A stretch of 52,474 bases of DNA from Streptomyces aurantiogriseus. Lineage in GTDB: Bacteria > Actinomycetota > Actinomycetes > Streptomycetales > Streptomycetaceae. Shown here one piece after another: positions 16,780-25,696 of the stretch; position 1 is the first letter of the stretch; every line of letters starts with the position of its first letter. The stretch lies in NCBI RefSeq assembly GCF_014649375.1, contig NZ_BMSX01000042.1, positions 1 through 52,474 on the forward strand, in the 5' to 3' direction. The position numbers and the translations under genes were made by a program. Below the pieces are notes generated by a model that saw only the letters and a program-made list of their open reading frames with translations, made no database searches and was not told the origin of the DNA.

Positions 16780-16986
16780 ATGTGCCAGCATCAGCCACCG
16801 TGTCCGACAGCCGACTCCGCCGACCGGGAATCCGCCCGTCTCATGGCGCACCACCCGGAGCAGGGCTGGAGCCTGCTGTGCAACGGCGTCCTGCTCTTCG
16901 AGGACACCGGTGAGCTCCTGCCGGACGGCCAGATCATCGCGCCGCACCGCCCGCTCGACTCCGGCCGGATCGTCACGGCCGCCTGA
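16780..16986 (+). CDS. DUF5999 family protein
   Basis: 68 residues, MCQHQPPCPTADSADRESAR followed by HHPEQGWSLLCNGVLLFEDTG, then LPDGQIIAPHRPL. This matches my memory of the short DUF5999 proteins found throughout Streptomyces, of unknown function. Two N-terminal Cys with a His (C2, H4, C8) could bind metal. The leader contains a weak AGCGAAAG ribosome site. It stands alone between terminator and LacI gene. Confidence 0.85.
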   Translation: MCQHQPPCPTADSADRESARLMAHHPEQGWSLLCNGVLLFEDTGELLPDGQIIAPHRPLDSGRIVTAA

Positions 16987-17164
16987 GAACCGCCTGCACA
17001 CTCCCCGGCCGGCGCCGACCGACGCCGACCGGTGATCCGAGGGGCCGGGCCGCAGCCGCCGCTGTGCGCCGGCCCCGACGCATGTCCGCGGCCGCTCACT
17101 CGCCGTAGCCGCCTGGTTTCCCTTCTGCACGTCTTCCCACCGGCCCCCGCTTTCCGGAAGACTC

Positions 17165-17180
17165 CTGGAAGTTTCGACGG
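17165..17180 (+). promoter_or_regulatory. Candidate LacI-type operator (autoregulatory)
   Basis: CCTGGAAGTTTCGACG lies about 35 bp upstream of the lacI-family start. It shares the 12-mer AAGTTTCGACGG (17169-17180) with the palindromic site in front of the sugar ABC operon at 22760-22771. Confidence 0.5.
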
Positions 17181-17214
17181 GAGCGTCCGAAGCGGCGCGA
17201 CGGAGGTGGGGGAA

Positions 17215-18255
17215 GTGGCAGCGGACGAGACGGCACCCGTGTCCCGGGGCAGGGTCACCATCACGGAGATCGCCCGGCAGGCCGGTGTCTCCGTGCCGAC
17301 CGTGTCCCGGGTGGTCAACGGCCGCTCCGACGTCTCGCCCGAGACCCGCGCCCGGGTCGAGGACCTGCTGCGCCTGCACGGCTACCGCAAGCGCCCCTCC
17401 TCCGTTCCGGCCCGCGCCGCCCTGCTCGACCTGGTCTTCAACGACCTCGACAGCCCCTGGGCGGTGGAGATCATCCGGGGCGTCGAGGAGATCGCCCACG
17501 CGGCCGGTGTGGGCACGGTGGTGTCGGCGATCCACGGGCGCTCGGGGGACGCCCGCGAGTGGATGCGCAATCTGCGGGCCCGTGCCTCCGACGGCGTCAT
17601 CCTCGTCACCTCGGCCCTGGAACCCACCCTGCACGAGCAGTTGCGCATCCTGGGCGTCCCGCTGGTGGTGGTCGACCCGACGGGCTCCCCCGGTTTCGAC
17701 ACCCCGACCATCGGCGCCGCCAACTGGGCGGGCGGCCTGGCCGCCACCGAGCACCTGCTGTCCCTCGGCCACCGGCGGATCGGCCTGATCGCCGGCCCAC
17801 CGCGGCTGTTGTGCTCCCGCGCCCGCTTCGACGGCTACCGGGCGGCCCTGGAGGCGGCCGGCCTCGGCGTGGACGAATCCCTGGTCGTCCCCGGCGACTT
17901 CCACCCCGAGTCGGGCTTCACCGGCTGCACCGCCCTGCTCGACCTGCCCGAGCCGCCGACCGCGCTGTTCGCGGCCAGCGACCAGATGGCACTCGGCGCG
18001 ATCGAGGCGCTGCGCCGGCGCGGCCTGCGCGTGCCGGAGGACATGAGCGTGGTCGGTTTCGACGACCTTCCGGAAGTCCGCTGGTCGGCGCCGCCGTTGA
18101 CCACCGTCCGACAGCCCCTCGCCGACATGGGCAAGCTCGCCGTCCGCACGGTCCTCAGCCTGGCCCGCGGCGAACAACCGGACTCCCCGCGGGTGGAGCT
18201 GGGCACGGAACTGGTGGTGCGGTCCAGCACCGCACCACCAACCCCCGTGCAATGA
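17215..18255 (+). CDS. LacI-family transcriptional regulator (xylan-type)
   Basis: 346 residues. The N-terminal helix-turn-helix is classic: VTITEIARQAGVSVPTVSRV, then VNGRSDVSPETRARV. A periplasmic-binding-like effector domain follows (LLDLVFNDLDSPWAVEII, LAATEHLLSLGHRRIGLI, LFAASDQMALGAIEAL and SVVGFDDLPEVRW). GTG at 17215 is chosen for the GGAGGTGG just upstream. It faces the xylanase/ABC operon tail to tail, and its leader carries the same 12-bp operator core as that operon's promoter. I therefore infer that it represses the operon, and itself, until a xylo-oligosaccharide binds, as BxlR does in other Streptomyces. Confidence 0.88.
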   Translation: MAADETAPVSRGRVTITEIARQAGVSVPTVSRVVNGRSDVSPETRARVEDLLRLHGYRKRPSSVPARAALLDLVFNDLDSPWAVEIIRGVEEIAHAAGVGTVVSAIHGRSGDAREWMRNLRARASDGVILVTSALEPTLHEQLRILGVPLVVVDPTGSPGFDTPTIGAANWAGGLAATEHLLSLGHRRIGLIAGPPRLLCSRARFDGYRAALEAAGLGVDESLVVPGDFHPESGFTGCTALLDLPEPPTALFAASDQMALGAIEALRRRGLRVPEDMSVVGFDDLPEVRWSAPPLTTVRQPLADMGKLAVRTVLSLARGEQPDSPRVELGTELVVRSSTAPPTPVQ

Positions 18256-18410
18256 CGGCTACTTGAGTGCCGCCCAGAGGATCCGGCCGAGCGCGCTCGG
18301 CGCCGTCCGGCCTGGTGCCACGCCCCGGCAGCAGGGCGGGGCTGTGTCACTGTGCGGCTCTGCCGGGTGGACGCGACCGGCACGAACGGTCCGCGGTGTG
18401 CGGCCGGCGG

Positions 18411-19475
18411 TCACCGCGGAGCCCTCAGCGCCTCCCGGATCGCGTGGTACGCCGGCTTCGGCGCGAGCTGCTCGTCCCACGGCAGGGCAGCGCCCTGGCC
18501 CGGGAAGAACGCCGGGATCCACGAGTACTTGTCGGTGTAGTCCCAGACGGTGATCCCGACGCACCGGCGCACCGCGAGGCACGCCTCGGTCATGTCCCGG
18601 TACCAGTCGGCCTGCTGGGCCAGCTTCTCCTCGGTCGCGGGCAGCAGCATCCGTACGTCGACCTCGGTGAGCGCGGTGTCCAGGCCGAGGCGGGCGAAGC
18701 GGCGGAGGTTGTCCTCCAGGGTCGTCGGATAGCCGTACTGGAGGGCGAGGTGGGCCTGGAGGCCGAAGCCGTGGAGCGGGACGCCCTGAGCCTTCAGCTC
18801 CTTGACGAGCCGGTAGTAGGCGTCGCTCTTCGGGCCGATGGCCTCGACGTTGTAGTCGTTGAGGTAGAGCTTCGCCTTCGGGTCGGCCTGGTGGGCCCAG
18901 CGCAGGGCGTCGGCGATGTAGCCGGGGCCGAGCGTCTTGTAGAAGATCGTCTCGCGGTAGGTGCCGTCCTCGTTGAACGCCTCGTTGACGACGTCCCAGG
19001 CGTAGACCTTGCCCCGGTAGTGGCGGACCTCGGTCTGGATGTGCTTCTTGAGGACGGCGCGGAGTTCGTCGGCCGTCCACTCCCTGCTGGTGAGCCAGCC
19101 GGGCAGCTGGCTGTGCCAGACGAGGGTGTGGGCGCGGACCTTCTGGTGGTTGGCGCGGGCGAGGTTCACGATCTCGTCGCCCTGGGAGAAGTCGAAGACG
19201 CCCTGCTGCGGCTCGGTGGCGTACCACTTCATGCCGTTGCCGGGGGTGATCATGTCGAACTCGTGGCCGAGGATCCTGGTGTAGGCGGTGTCGGTGAGTT
19301 CGGGGTTGTCGGTGGCGCTGCCGAAGTAGCGGCCGTGGCGCTGGGCGAGGTCGGCGAGCGTGGCCGGCTTCTTCTCGTGCGCCTGGGCGGCCGGGCCGGT
19401 GGCGACACCGGCGGCGACCAGGACGGCGGCGAGGACTCCGGCGAGTCTGAGCCGGGTGCGGGACCTGCTGGGCAT
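18411..19475 (-). CDS. Secreted GH10 endo-1,4-beta-xylanase
   Basis: 354 residues. A Sec signal peptide (MPSRSRTRLRLAGVLAAVLV, cleavage near AAQAHE) is followed by a complete GH10 barrel: GMKWYATEP, RAHTLVWHSQLPGWL, WDVVNEAFNEDG (acid/base Glu) and DTALTEVDVRM (nucleophile Glu), then ITVWDYTDKYSW. It hydrolyses internal xylan bonds outside the cell. No carbohydrate-binding module is attached, so it may favour soluble xylan or oligomers. GAGGAG stands 7 bases before the ATG. It sits 79 bp behind the second permease with no clear own promoter, so it is likely the last gene of the operon. Confidence 0.93.
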   Translation of the reverse strand: MPSRSRTRLRLAGVLAAVLVAAGVATGPAAQAHEKKPATLADLAQRHGRYFGSATDNPELTDTAYTRILGHEFDMITPGNGMKWYATEPQQGVFDFSQGDEIVNLARANHQKVRAHTLVWHSQLPGWLTSREWTADELRAVLKKHIQTEVRHYRGKVYAWDVVNEAFNEDGTYRETIFYKTLGPGYIADALRWAHQADPKAKLYLNDYNVEAIGPKSDAYYRLVKELKAQGVPLHGFGLQAHLALQYGYPTTLEDNLRRFARLGLDTALTEVDVRMLLPATEEKLAQQADWYRDMTEACLAVRRCVGITVWDYTDKYSWIPAFFPGQGAALPWDEQLAPKPAYHAIREALRAPR

Positions 19476-19554
19476 GGTGCGACTCCTCACGATCGATGGT
19501 GTCGGTGAGCCGTACAGGGGTGGTGTGGGCGAGCCGTGCGTCCGCGGGCGCGCG

Positions 19555-20412
19555 TCATCCCTTCGTGGCGCCGGCGGTGAGGCCGCCGACGAGCTGGCGC
19601 TCGGCGACGGAGTAGAAGGCCAGGGCGGGAACCATGGCGAGGACCAGATAGGCGAAGACACGGGCGTACTCCGCGGAGTACTGGCCCTGGAACTGCTGGA
19701 CGCCGATGGGGATCGTCCACCACGTGGAGTCGGTGAAGACCAGCAGCGGCAGGAAGAAGTTGTTCCAGCTGCCGACCACGGCGAGGACGGAGACCGTGCC
19801 GAGAGCGGGGCGGGCCATGGGCAGCAGGATCCGCCAGAAGAAGCCCAGGGGGCCGCAGCCGTCGAGGGTGGCCGCCTCCTCCAGCTCGGCCGGGATCTCC
19901 CGGAAGAAGCCACGCAGGACGACGATGGTCATCGGCAGCCCGAAGGCGGCCTGCGGGAGGATCACACCGAGCGGGTTGTCCAGCAGGTCCATCGAGCGCA
20001 GCAGCAGGAACAGGGGCAGGGCCGCCACCGCGAAGGGGAACATCAGCCCCATCGTGAACAGCGTGAACAGCGCCTCCCGGCCGCGGAAGGCGAACCGGGC
20101 GAAGGAGAACGCGGCGAGCGCGGACACCGCGACCACCACCACCGTCGTACCGATCGCGATCAGTGTGCTGCTGCCCAGCAGCCGCCAGAAGGAGCCGGAG
20201 CCCAGGATGTCCGTGTAGTTCGACGTCAGCCACGAGTCGGGCAGGCCGATGGGGTTGCGGGAGAGTTCGTCGGTGGACTTGAAGCCGGACAGGACGGCGT
20301 AGAGGAGGGGGACGGCCATCACCGCGCCGACGGCGACGAGGACGACATGCAGCGGAAGGGTACGGCCGGTCTTGCGGACGCTCACCGGGCCGCCGGTCTT
20401 GCGGGCGCTCAC
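19555..20412 (-). CDS. Carbohydrate ABC transporter permease (MalG type)
   Basis: 285 residues, six membrane segments, with the cytoplasmic EAA loop EIPAELEEAATLDGCGPLGF that contacts the ATPase. It forms a heterodimer with the permease encoded just upstream; the GTG start overlaps that gene's stop (GTGA). The first 18 codons contain a 27-bp tandem duplication that repeats the start codon and the peptide (V)S-A/V-RKTG. No ATPase gene is present; such systems in Streptomyces use the shared MsiK ATPase encoded elsewhere (known for the genus). Confidence 0.92.
   Translation of the reverse strand: MSARKTGGPVSVRKTGRTLPLHVVLVAVGAVMAVPLLYAVLSGFKSTDELSRNPIGLPDSWLTSNYTDILGSGSFWRLLGSSTLIAIGTTVVVVAVSALAAFSFARFAFRGREALFTLFTMGLMFPFAVAALPLFLLLRSMDLLDNPLGVILPQAAFGLPMTIVVLRGFFREIPAELEEAATLDGCGPLGFFWRILLPMARPALGTVSVLAVVGSWNNFFLPLLVFTDSTWWTIPIGVQQFQGQYSAEYARVFAYLVLAMVPALAFYSVAERQLVGGLTAGATKG
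20359..20412 (-). repeat. 27-bp tandem duplication at permease start
   Basis: GTGAGCGCCCGCAAGACCGG (from 20412) is repeated almost exactly as GTGAGCGTCCGCAAGACCGG (from 20385), giving two in-frame GTG starts 27 bp apart. Only the first overlaps the upstream stop codon. Confidence 0.7.
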
Positions 20413-21407
20413 GAGCCGCCTCCTCGCAGGGTCGTGGTGGCCCCCTCCAGGTCGCGGCGGAGCACGAACCGCTGGTAGGCGAGGGCGAAGACGAGACTGA
20501 TGGCGAACATGGCCACGCTGATCGCGCTGGCGTAACCGACCTGGTAGCGCTTGAACCCGTGCTGGAACAGGGTCACGGCCATCGTCTCGGAGTGGTGGTC
20601 GGGACCGCCCGCGGTGGTGACCCAGACCAGGTCGAAGAGCTGGATCGAGCCGATGACGGACAGGAAGACGCTGATGCGCAGGGTCGGTGCGAGCAGCGGC
20701 AGGGTGACATGGCGGAAGCGCTGCCAGGGCCCGGCCCCGTCGATCAGGGCCGCCTCGGTCAACTCGGCCGGGATGGACTGCAGTCCGGCCAGGTACAGCA
20801 TCATGTGGAAGCCGAAGTACTTCCACGTCATGACCAGGAAGAGGGTGGCCATGACGGTGGACGGATCGGCGAACCACTGCCCGCCCACCCCGTCGAGGCC
20901 GATCGCGCCCAGGGCGTGGTCGGCGAGTCCGTCGTCGGGCGCGAAGATCATGCCGAACAGCACACCGGTGATCGCCTCGGAGAGGATGTACGGCGCGAAG
21001 AACAGCATCCGGTACACGGCCCGGCCGCGGATCCGCTGGTTGAGCGCGACCGCCAAGGCGAGTGCGAACGGCAGCTGGAGGGCGAGCGAGAGCAACACCA
21101 GGACCAGGCAGCGCCACAGGTCGCCCAGGAAGACGGGGTCCTCGAAGAGCCGGGTGAAGTTGTCGCCGCCGACGTAGTCCTCGGGCATGCCGAAGCCGCC
21201 CCAGCGGAAGAACGAGGCGTACAGCGCGAACAGCATCGGCAGCAGCACCAGCGCGCCGAACAGCACCAGGGCGGGCACCTGGAAGCCGACGGCGGTGAGC
21301 CAGTGCAGCGCGCGCCGCCGGGCCCGTCCCCGGCCCGTGTCGGCGGCCGGGGACGGGAGGCCGACGTCGGGGCCGCTCCGCTTGTCCGGGAGGAAGGTCG
21401 AGGTCAT
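20409..21407 (-). CDS. Sugar ABC transporter permease (MalF type)
   Basis: 332 residues. A short basic N-terminus (GRGRARRRALHWL) leads into six membrane segments, with the EAA loop SIPAELTEAALIDGAGPWQR. It is partner of the MalG-type permease, with which it overlaps by 4 bp, and starts 6 bp after the binding-protein stop. Together they should import xylo-oligosaccharides released by the xylanase in the same operon (inference from context). Confidence 0.92.
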   Translation of the reverse strand: MTSTFLPDKRSGPDVGLPSPAADTGRGRARRRALHWLTAVGFQVPALVLFGALVLLPMLFALYASFFRWGGFGMPEDYVGGDNFTRLFEDPVFLGDLWRCLVLVLLSLALQLPFALALAVALNQRIRGRAVYRMLFFAPYILSEAITGVLFGMIFAPDDGLADHALGAIGLDGVGGQWFADPSTVMATLFLVMTWKYFGFHMMLYLAGLQSIPAELTEAALIDGAGPWQRFRHVTLPLLAPTLRISVFLSVIGSIQLFDLVWVTTAGGPDHHSETMAVTLFQHGFKRYQVGYASAISVAMFAISLVFALAYQRFVLRRDLEGATTTLRGGGS

Positions 21408-21413
21408 CGCCGG

Positions 21414-22706
21414 CTACTGCTCTTCCTTCGCGACCTTGGTGATCGACTCGGTGACCTGCTGGGGCGACTTGGAACCGGCGATGAGGGCGGCCACGCTGTC
21501 GTTGACCTCCTGGCCGACGGCGGGCGCGTACGCCTGGTCGAGGTAGAGCTGGAAGCCGGTGGCCGCCTTCAACTGGGTCTGCACCGCCTTGAGGTTGGGG
21601 TCGGTGAGCGCGCTCTCGGCGGCCGGGACCACGGGCAGCACGCCGGTCTTCTTGACCAGTTCGGTGTCGGTGGCGGCCGAGGCGAAGAACTTCAGGAAGT
21701 CGACGGCCGCCTGCGGGGCGCCCGCGCGCAGGGCGTGTCCGCCGCCTCCGCCGAACACCTCGGTGAGCGCCCCCTGGCCGCCCTCGACCTCGGGGAACGG
21801 GAAGAAGCCGAGGTTCGTGCCGAGGCCCTTGCCCATGTCGGCCTCCACCACCGGCGCCCACTGGCCCATGAGTTCCATCGCGGCCTTGCCGTTGCCCACG
21901 GTGGCGGCCTGGCCGGTGGGGCTGGAGTAGGCGGCGCCGAGGAAGCCCTTCTGGAACGGCTGGAGGTCGACGAGGTCCTGCAGATGCTGCCCGGCCTGGA
22001 CGAGGCCCTCCCCGGTGAAGTCCTTGTCGTCGCTGGCCTTCTGGAGGGCGTCGATCCCGGCGGTGCGCATCGCGAGGTAGGCCCAGTAGTACATACCGGG
22101 CCACTTCTCCTTGCCGGCCAGGGCGAGCGGGGTGATGCCCGCCGACTTCAGCTTCCGTACGGCGTCGAGGAAGCCGCTCCAGGTGGTCGGGGGCGTGCTG
22201 ATGCCGGCCTGCTTGAAGAGCGCCTTGTTGTACCAGAAGCCGATCATGCCGATGTCGAACGGGATGCCGTAGGCCTTGTCGTCGAAGAGGTAGGGCTCCC
22301 GGGCGACGGGCAGCAGGCCGTCCGCCCACTCCTTGGTCCTGTCGGTGAGGTCCTCGACGAGGCCGGCGTCGATCTGCTGCTTCAGGACGCCCCCGCCCCA
22401 GGTGTGGAAGATGTCGGGCAGCTTCCCGGAGGCGGTCAGCGCGGTCATCTTCGATTTGTAGGCGTCGTTCTCCAACTGGACGATCTTGATCTTCACGTCG
22501 GGGTTCTGGGCCTCGAACTGCTTGGCCAGGCCGGCCCAGACGTCCTTGGTCGGCTGGGTGGTGGAGATGTTCCACCACTCGATCGTGGTCGTCCCCGACG
22601 ACCCTCCGTCCGAGTCGCCGCCGCAGGCGCTCAGTGCCGTCATGCTCAGCCCGGCCGCGGCGGAGGCCGCCAGGAAGCCGCGGCGGGACAGTGCCGGGTC
22701 GCCCAT
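21414..22706 (-). CDS. Sugar ABC transporter substrate-binding lipoprotein
   Basis: 430 residues. A twin-arginine start (SRRGFLAASAAAG) precedes the lipobox LSACGG, then a family 1 extracellular solute-binding fold (TIEWWNISTTQPTKDVWAGL, GKLPDIFHTWGGG, YGIPFDIGMIGFWYNKALF). AAGGAG lies 6 bases before the ATG at 22706 and 3 before one at 22709; the former is preferred. It is the first gene of the operon behind a promoter with a LacI-type palindrome. The ligand is most likely a xylo-oligosaccharide because a GH10 xylanase closes the operon; cellobiose is possible. Confidence 0.9.
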   Translation of the reverse strand: MGDPALSRRGFLAASAAAGLSMTALSACGGDSDGGSSGTTTIEWWNISTTQPTKDVWAGLAKQFEAQNPDVKIKIVQLENDAYKSKMTALTASGKLPDIFHTWGGGVLKQQIDAGLVEDLTDRTKEWADGLLPVAREPYLFDDKAYGIPFDIGMIGFWYNKALFKQAGISTPPTTWSGFLDAVRKLKSAGITPLALAGKEKWPGMYYWAYLAMRTAGIDALQKASDDKDFTGEGLVQAGQHLQDLVDLQPFQKGFLGAAYSSPTGQAATVGNGKAAMELMGQWAPVVEADMGKGLGTNLGFFPFPEVEGGQGALTEVFGGGGGHALRAGAPQAAVDFLKFFASAATDTELVKKTGVLPVVPAAESALTDPNLKAVQTQLKAATGFQLYLDQAYAPAVGQEVNDSVAALIAGSKSPQQVTESITKVAKEEQ

Positions 22707-22755
22707 CATGCGCTCCTTGGGGTACGGGACGGCACACACCCGCGTCCGTCCGGTT

Positions 22756-22828
22756 TCGAAAGTTTCGACGGAGATTCAGAAAGCTTCGTCGCTGCCGCAC
22801 CCTAGAGACAGGCTCCGATGGGTGGCAA
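22756..22828 (-). promoter_or_regulatory. Promoter and LacI operators of xylan operon
   Basis: On the minus strand TTGCCA (22823-22828) and TAGGGT (22799-22804) form a -35/-10 pair with an 18-bp spacer. Downstream of the predicted start point lie TCGAAAGTTTCGA (22756-22768, a perfect palindrome around one base) and a weaker AGAAAGCTTCGT (22778-22789). This placement fits repression by blocking the polymerase. The rest of the gap to the kdpD gene is non-coding. Confidence 0.65.
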
Positions 22829-22994
22829 CCCCTTGAACACAGGGAATCCGCCGACCGGTTGGCTCAGCGGGACGGACGGTGCTCGTACCAGTCGAAAGAA
22901 GGTGGGGAGCCCGGGATGCTGGAGGCCACGATCGGACCCCCCTGGGACCGGCCCTTCGGGCACTTTTGGCGCTCTCCAGGTGGATGCGGGCCCG

Positions 22995-23013
22995 GCGCGC
23001 CCCCGGGGCGCGC
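22995..23013 (-). terminator. GC hairpin upstream of the xylan operon promoter
   Basis: GCGCGCCCC (22995-23003) and GGGGCGCGC (23005-23013) are perfect inverted arms. It lies in the gap between the kdpD end (23152) and the xylan operon promoter, so it most likely ends the kdp transcript. No T-run. Confidence 0.5.
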
Positions 23014-23151
23014 GCATCAGCCCTTCCGGGGGAAGTGATCGAAACATTCGGCCTCATCGGCGAACATTACGGAGCTGACTGTAAGGGGCCGCCCGGGGAC
23101 GGACAAGGCCGCGTGAGCTCCCCGAGCGCTGCGGCACCGGCGATGTGGCCC

Positions 23152-25695
23152 CTAGGACACGACCCCGGCCGACATCTCCGGCTCCCCCGACCGCCGTGCG
23201 GGCGCCGGCCGCAGGCTCAGCACCATGGTCAGCCCGCCGCCGGGCGTGTCCTCGGCGGTCAGCGTGCCGCCCAGCGCCTCGGCGAAGCCGCGCGCGACCG
23301 CGAGACCCAGACCGACCCCCGCCCCGCGCGGGGCGTCCCCGAAGCGCTGGAAGGGTTCGAAGATCCGTTCCTTGGCCTCGTCCGGGACGCCCGGTCCCCG
23401 GTCCACGACCCGGACCTCCACCCGGTCCGCGATGGCGCTCGCCGACACGAGGACGGGTTTGCCGTCCGGGCTGTACTTGACGGCGTTCTCGACGATGTTG
23501 GCGACCACCCGCTCCAGCAGGCCCTTGTCGACGGCGACCATGGGCAGGGTCTCCGGGATGTCCAGCTCCACGCCGTCTTCCGGGACCCCGCCGAGCGCCA
23601 TCGGCACCACCTCGTCGAGGTCGACCTCGCGGACGATCGGCGTGACGGTGCCGGTCTGGAGGCGGGAGATGTCGAGCAGGTTGCCGACGAGATGGTCGAG
23701 CCGGTCCGCGCCCTCCTCGATGGCCGCCAGCAGTTCGGCCTCGTCCTCCTCGGACCACTCGACGTCGTCCGACCGCAGCGAGGACACCGCCGCCTTGATC
23801 CCGGCCAGCGGGGTCCGCAGGTCGTGGCTGACGGCGGCCAGCAGCGCCGTACGGATCCGGTTGCCCTCGGCCAGCGCGCGGGCCTGGTCGGCCTCCTCCT
23901 GCAGGCGCCGCCGGTCCAGGACGACAGCCGACTGGGCGGCGAAGGCGGCGAGGACACGTCGGTCCTCGGCGGGCAGCGCCCGGCCGGTGAGCGCCAGCGC
24001 CATGTGGTCGCCGACCGGCACCTCCACGTCGGCGTCCTCGGGGCAGCGCACGGGCCCGGGCCCCACGCTCCCCGCGCAGGTCCACGGCGCGAGGTCGCCC
24101 TCGCGCTCCAGCAGCGCCGCCGACTCCATGCCGAAGGTCTCCCGGACCCGCTCCAGCAAGGCCTCCAGGCTGGTCTCCCCGCGCAGCACATTGCCCGCCA
24201 GGTAGGAGAGGATTTCCGACTCGGCCCGCAGCCGGGCCGCCTGGTGCGTGCGCCGGGCCGCCAGGTCCACCACTGACGCCACGGCGACGGCGACACCGAC
24301 GAAGATCGCGATGGCGACGATGTTCTCCGGGTCGGCGATGGTGAGGGTGTGCACCGGTGGGGTGAAGTACCAGTTGAGCAGCAGCGAGCCGGCCACCGCC
24401 GAGGCCAGCGCGGGCAACAGCCCGCCGAGGAGTGCCGCGGCCACCGTCAACGACAGATACAGCAGCATGTCGTTGGCCAGTCCGACACCGGGTGCGAGCG
24501 AGGTCAGCAGAAGGGTGAGGAGGACGGGGCCGAGTACGCCGACGAGCCAGCCCCCGCTGATCCGCGACCGGCCGAGCCGTGCGCCCCGGGCCACGGGCAG
24601 TCCGCGCCCCTTGCCCGCCTCGCCATGGGTGATCAGGTGGACGTCGAGGTCGGGCCCGGACGCCCGGGCGACCGTCGCACCGACGCCGGGGCCGAGGACG
24701 TACTGCCAGCCCTTGCGGCGGGAGACGCCCAGCACGATCTGGGTGGCGTTCACGCCCCGGGCGAAGTCGAGGAGCGCGGCCGGTATGTCGTCGCCGACGA
24801 CGTGGTGGAAGGTGCCGCCGAGGTCCTCCACCAGGGTGCGCTGGACGGCGAGTTCCTTGGGAGAGGCCGAGGTCAGGCCGTCACTGCGGGCTATGTAGAC
24901 CGCCAGCACCTCGCCACCGGCACCTTTCTCGGCGAGCCGTGCCGCCCGCCGGATCAGCGTCCGTCCCTCCGGGCCACCGGTCAGGCCGACGACGATCCGC
25001 TCACGTGACCCCCAGATCCGGGAGACCTCGTGTGCGCTGCGGTACTCGTTGAGGTACTCGTCGACCCGGTCCGCGACCCACAGCAGGGCCAACTCCCGCA
25101 GGGCGGTGAGGTTTCCGGGGCGAAAGTAGTTCGACAGGGCGGCGTCGACCTTGTCGGGCTGGTAGATGTTGCCGTGCGCCATGCGGCGGCGCAGGGCCTG
25201 TGGCGACATGTCGACCAGCTCGATCTGGTCGGCGCGGCGCACCACTTCGTCGGGGACGGTCTCCTGCTGCCGTATGCCGGTGATCGACTCCACGACGTCG
25301 CCGAGGGACTCCAGGTGCTGGATGTTCACCGTGGAGACGACGTCGATGCCGGCGGCGAGGAGTTCCTCGACGTCCTGCCAGCGCTTGGCGTTGCGCGAGC
25401 CCGGGACGTTCGTGTGGGGCAGTTCGTCGACCAGGGCGACCTGGGGGCGGCGGGCCAGGACGGCGTCGAGGTCCATCTCGGTGAAGGCGCCGCCCCGGTG
25501 GTCGAGGTGTCTGCGGGGTATCTGTTCGAGGCCGTGCAGCATCACCTCGGTGCGCGGCCGGTCGTGGTGCTCCACGAAGGCCACCACACAGTCCGTGCCG
25601 CGCTCGACGCGCCGGTGCGCCTCGGACAGCATCGCGTAGGTCTTGCCGACGCCCGGTGCCGCACCGAGGTAGATGCGGAGCTTGCCGCGTGCCAT
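23152..25695 (-). CDS. kdpD: KdpD osmosensitive K+ sensor histidine kinase
   Basis: 847 residues. It starts with the KdpD domain (LRIYLGAAPGVGKTYAML, Walker A), then a universal-stress-like domain at about 230-360 (RIVVGLTGGPEGRTLIRRA). Four membrane helices follow at about 390-480, then a GAF-like region, the H-box AVSHDLRTPL, an N-box NIVENAVKYSPDG and the G boxes (DRGPGVP, GVGLGLAV). It phosphorylates KdpE when potassium is low. The ATG at 25695 comes one base after the kdpE stop with AAGGGTG before it. Gene order is E then D, the reverse of E. coli. Confidence 0.95.
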   Translation of the reverse strand: MARGKLRIYLGAAPGVGKTYAMLSEAHRRVERGTDCVVAFVEHHDRPRTEVMLHGLEQIPRRHLDHRGGAFTEMDLDAVLARRPQVALVDELPHTNVPGSRNAKRWQDVEELLAAGIDVVSTVNIQHLESLGDVVESITGIRQQETVPDEVVRRADQIELVDMSPQALRRRMAHGNIYQPDKVDAALSNYFRPGNLTALRELALLWVADRVDEYLNEYRSAHEVSRIWGSRERIVVGLTGGPEGRTLIRRAARLAEKGAGGEVLAVYIARSDGLTSASPKELAVQRTLVEDLGGTFHHVVGDDIPAALLDFARGVNATQIVLGVSRRKGWQYVLGPGVGATVARASGPDLDVHLITHGEAGKGRGLPVARGARLGRSRISGGWLVGVLGPVLLTLLLTSLAPGVGLANDMLLYLSLTVAAALLGGLLPALASAVAGSLLLNWYFTPPVHTLTIADPENIVAIAIFVGVAVAVASVVDLAARRTHQAARLRAESEILSYLAGNVLRGETSLEALLERVRETFGMESAALLEREGDLAPWTCAGSVGPGPVRCPEDADVEVPVGDHMALALTGRALPAEDRRVLAAFAAQSAVVLDRRRLQEEADQARALAEGNRIRTALLAAVSHDLRTPLAGIKAAVSSLRSDDVEWSEEDEAELLAAIEEGADRLDHLVGNLLDISRLQTGTVTPIVREVDLDEVVPMALGGVPEDGVELDIPETLPMVAVDKGLLERVVANIVENAVKYSPDGKPVLVSASAIADRVEVRVVDRGPGVPDEAKERIFEPFQRFGDAPRGAGVGLGLAVARGFAEALGGTLTAEDTPGGGLTMVLSLRPAPARRSGEPEMSAGVVS

Positions 25696-25696
25696 G

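Noticed and set aside
19555..22800. Very long minus-strand frame (over 1000 codons) across the binding protein and both permeases
   Set aside because: Only its last 285 codons are the real permease; the rest is the Arg/Gly-rich shadow of two well-supported genes.
20559..22805. 748-codon plus-strand frame
   Set aside because: Antisense shadow of the ABC operon, made possible by extreme third-position GC.
22830..23151. Small plus-strand frames between kdpD and the xylan operon
   Set aside because: Short, Pro/Gly/Arg-rich and with no ribosome site; better explained as terminator plus promoter region.
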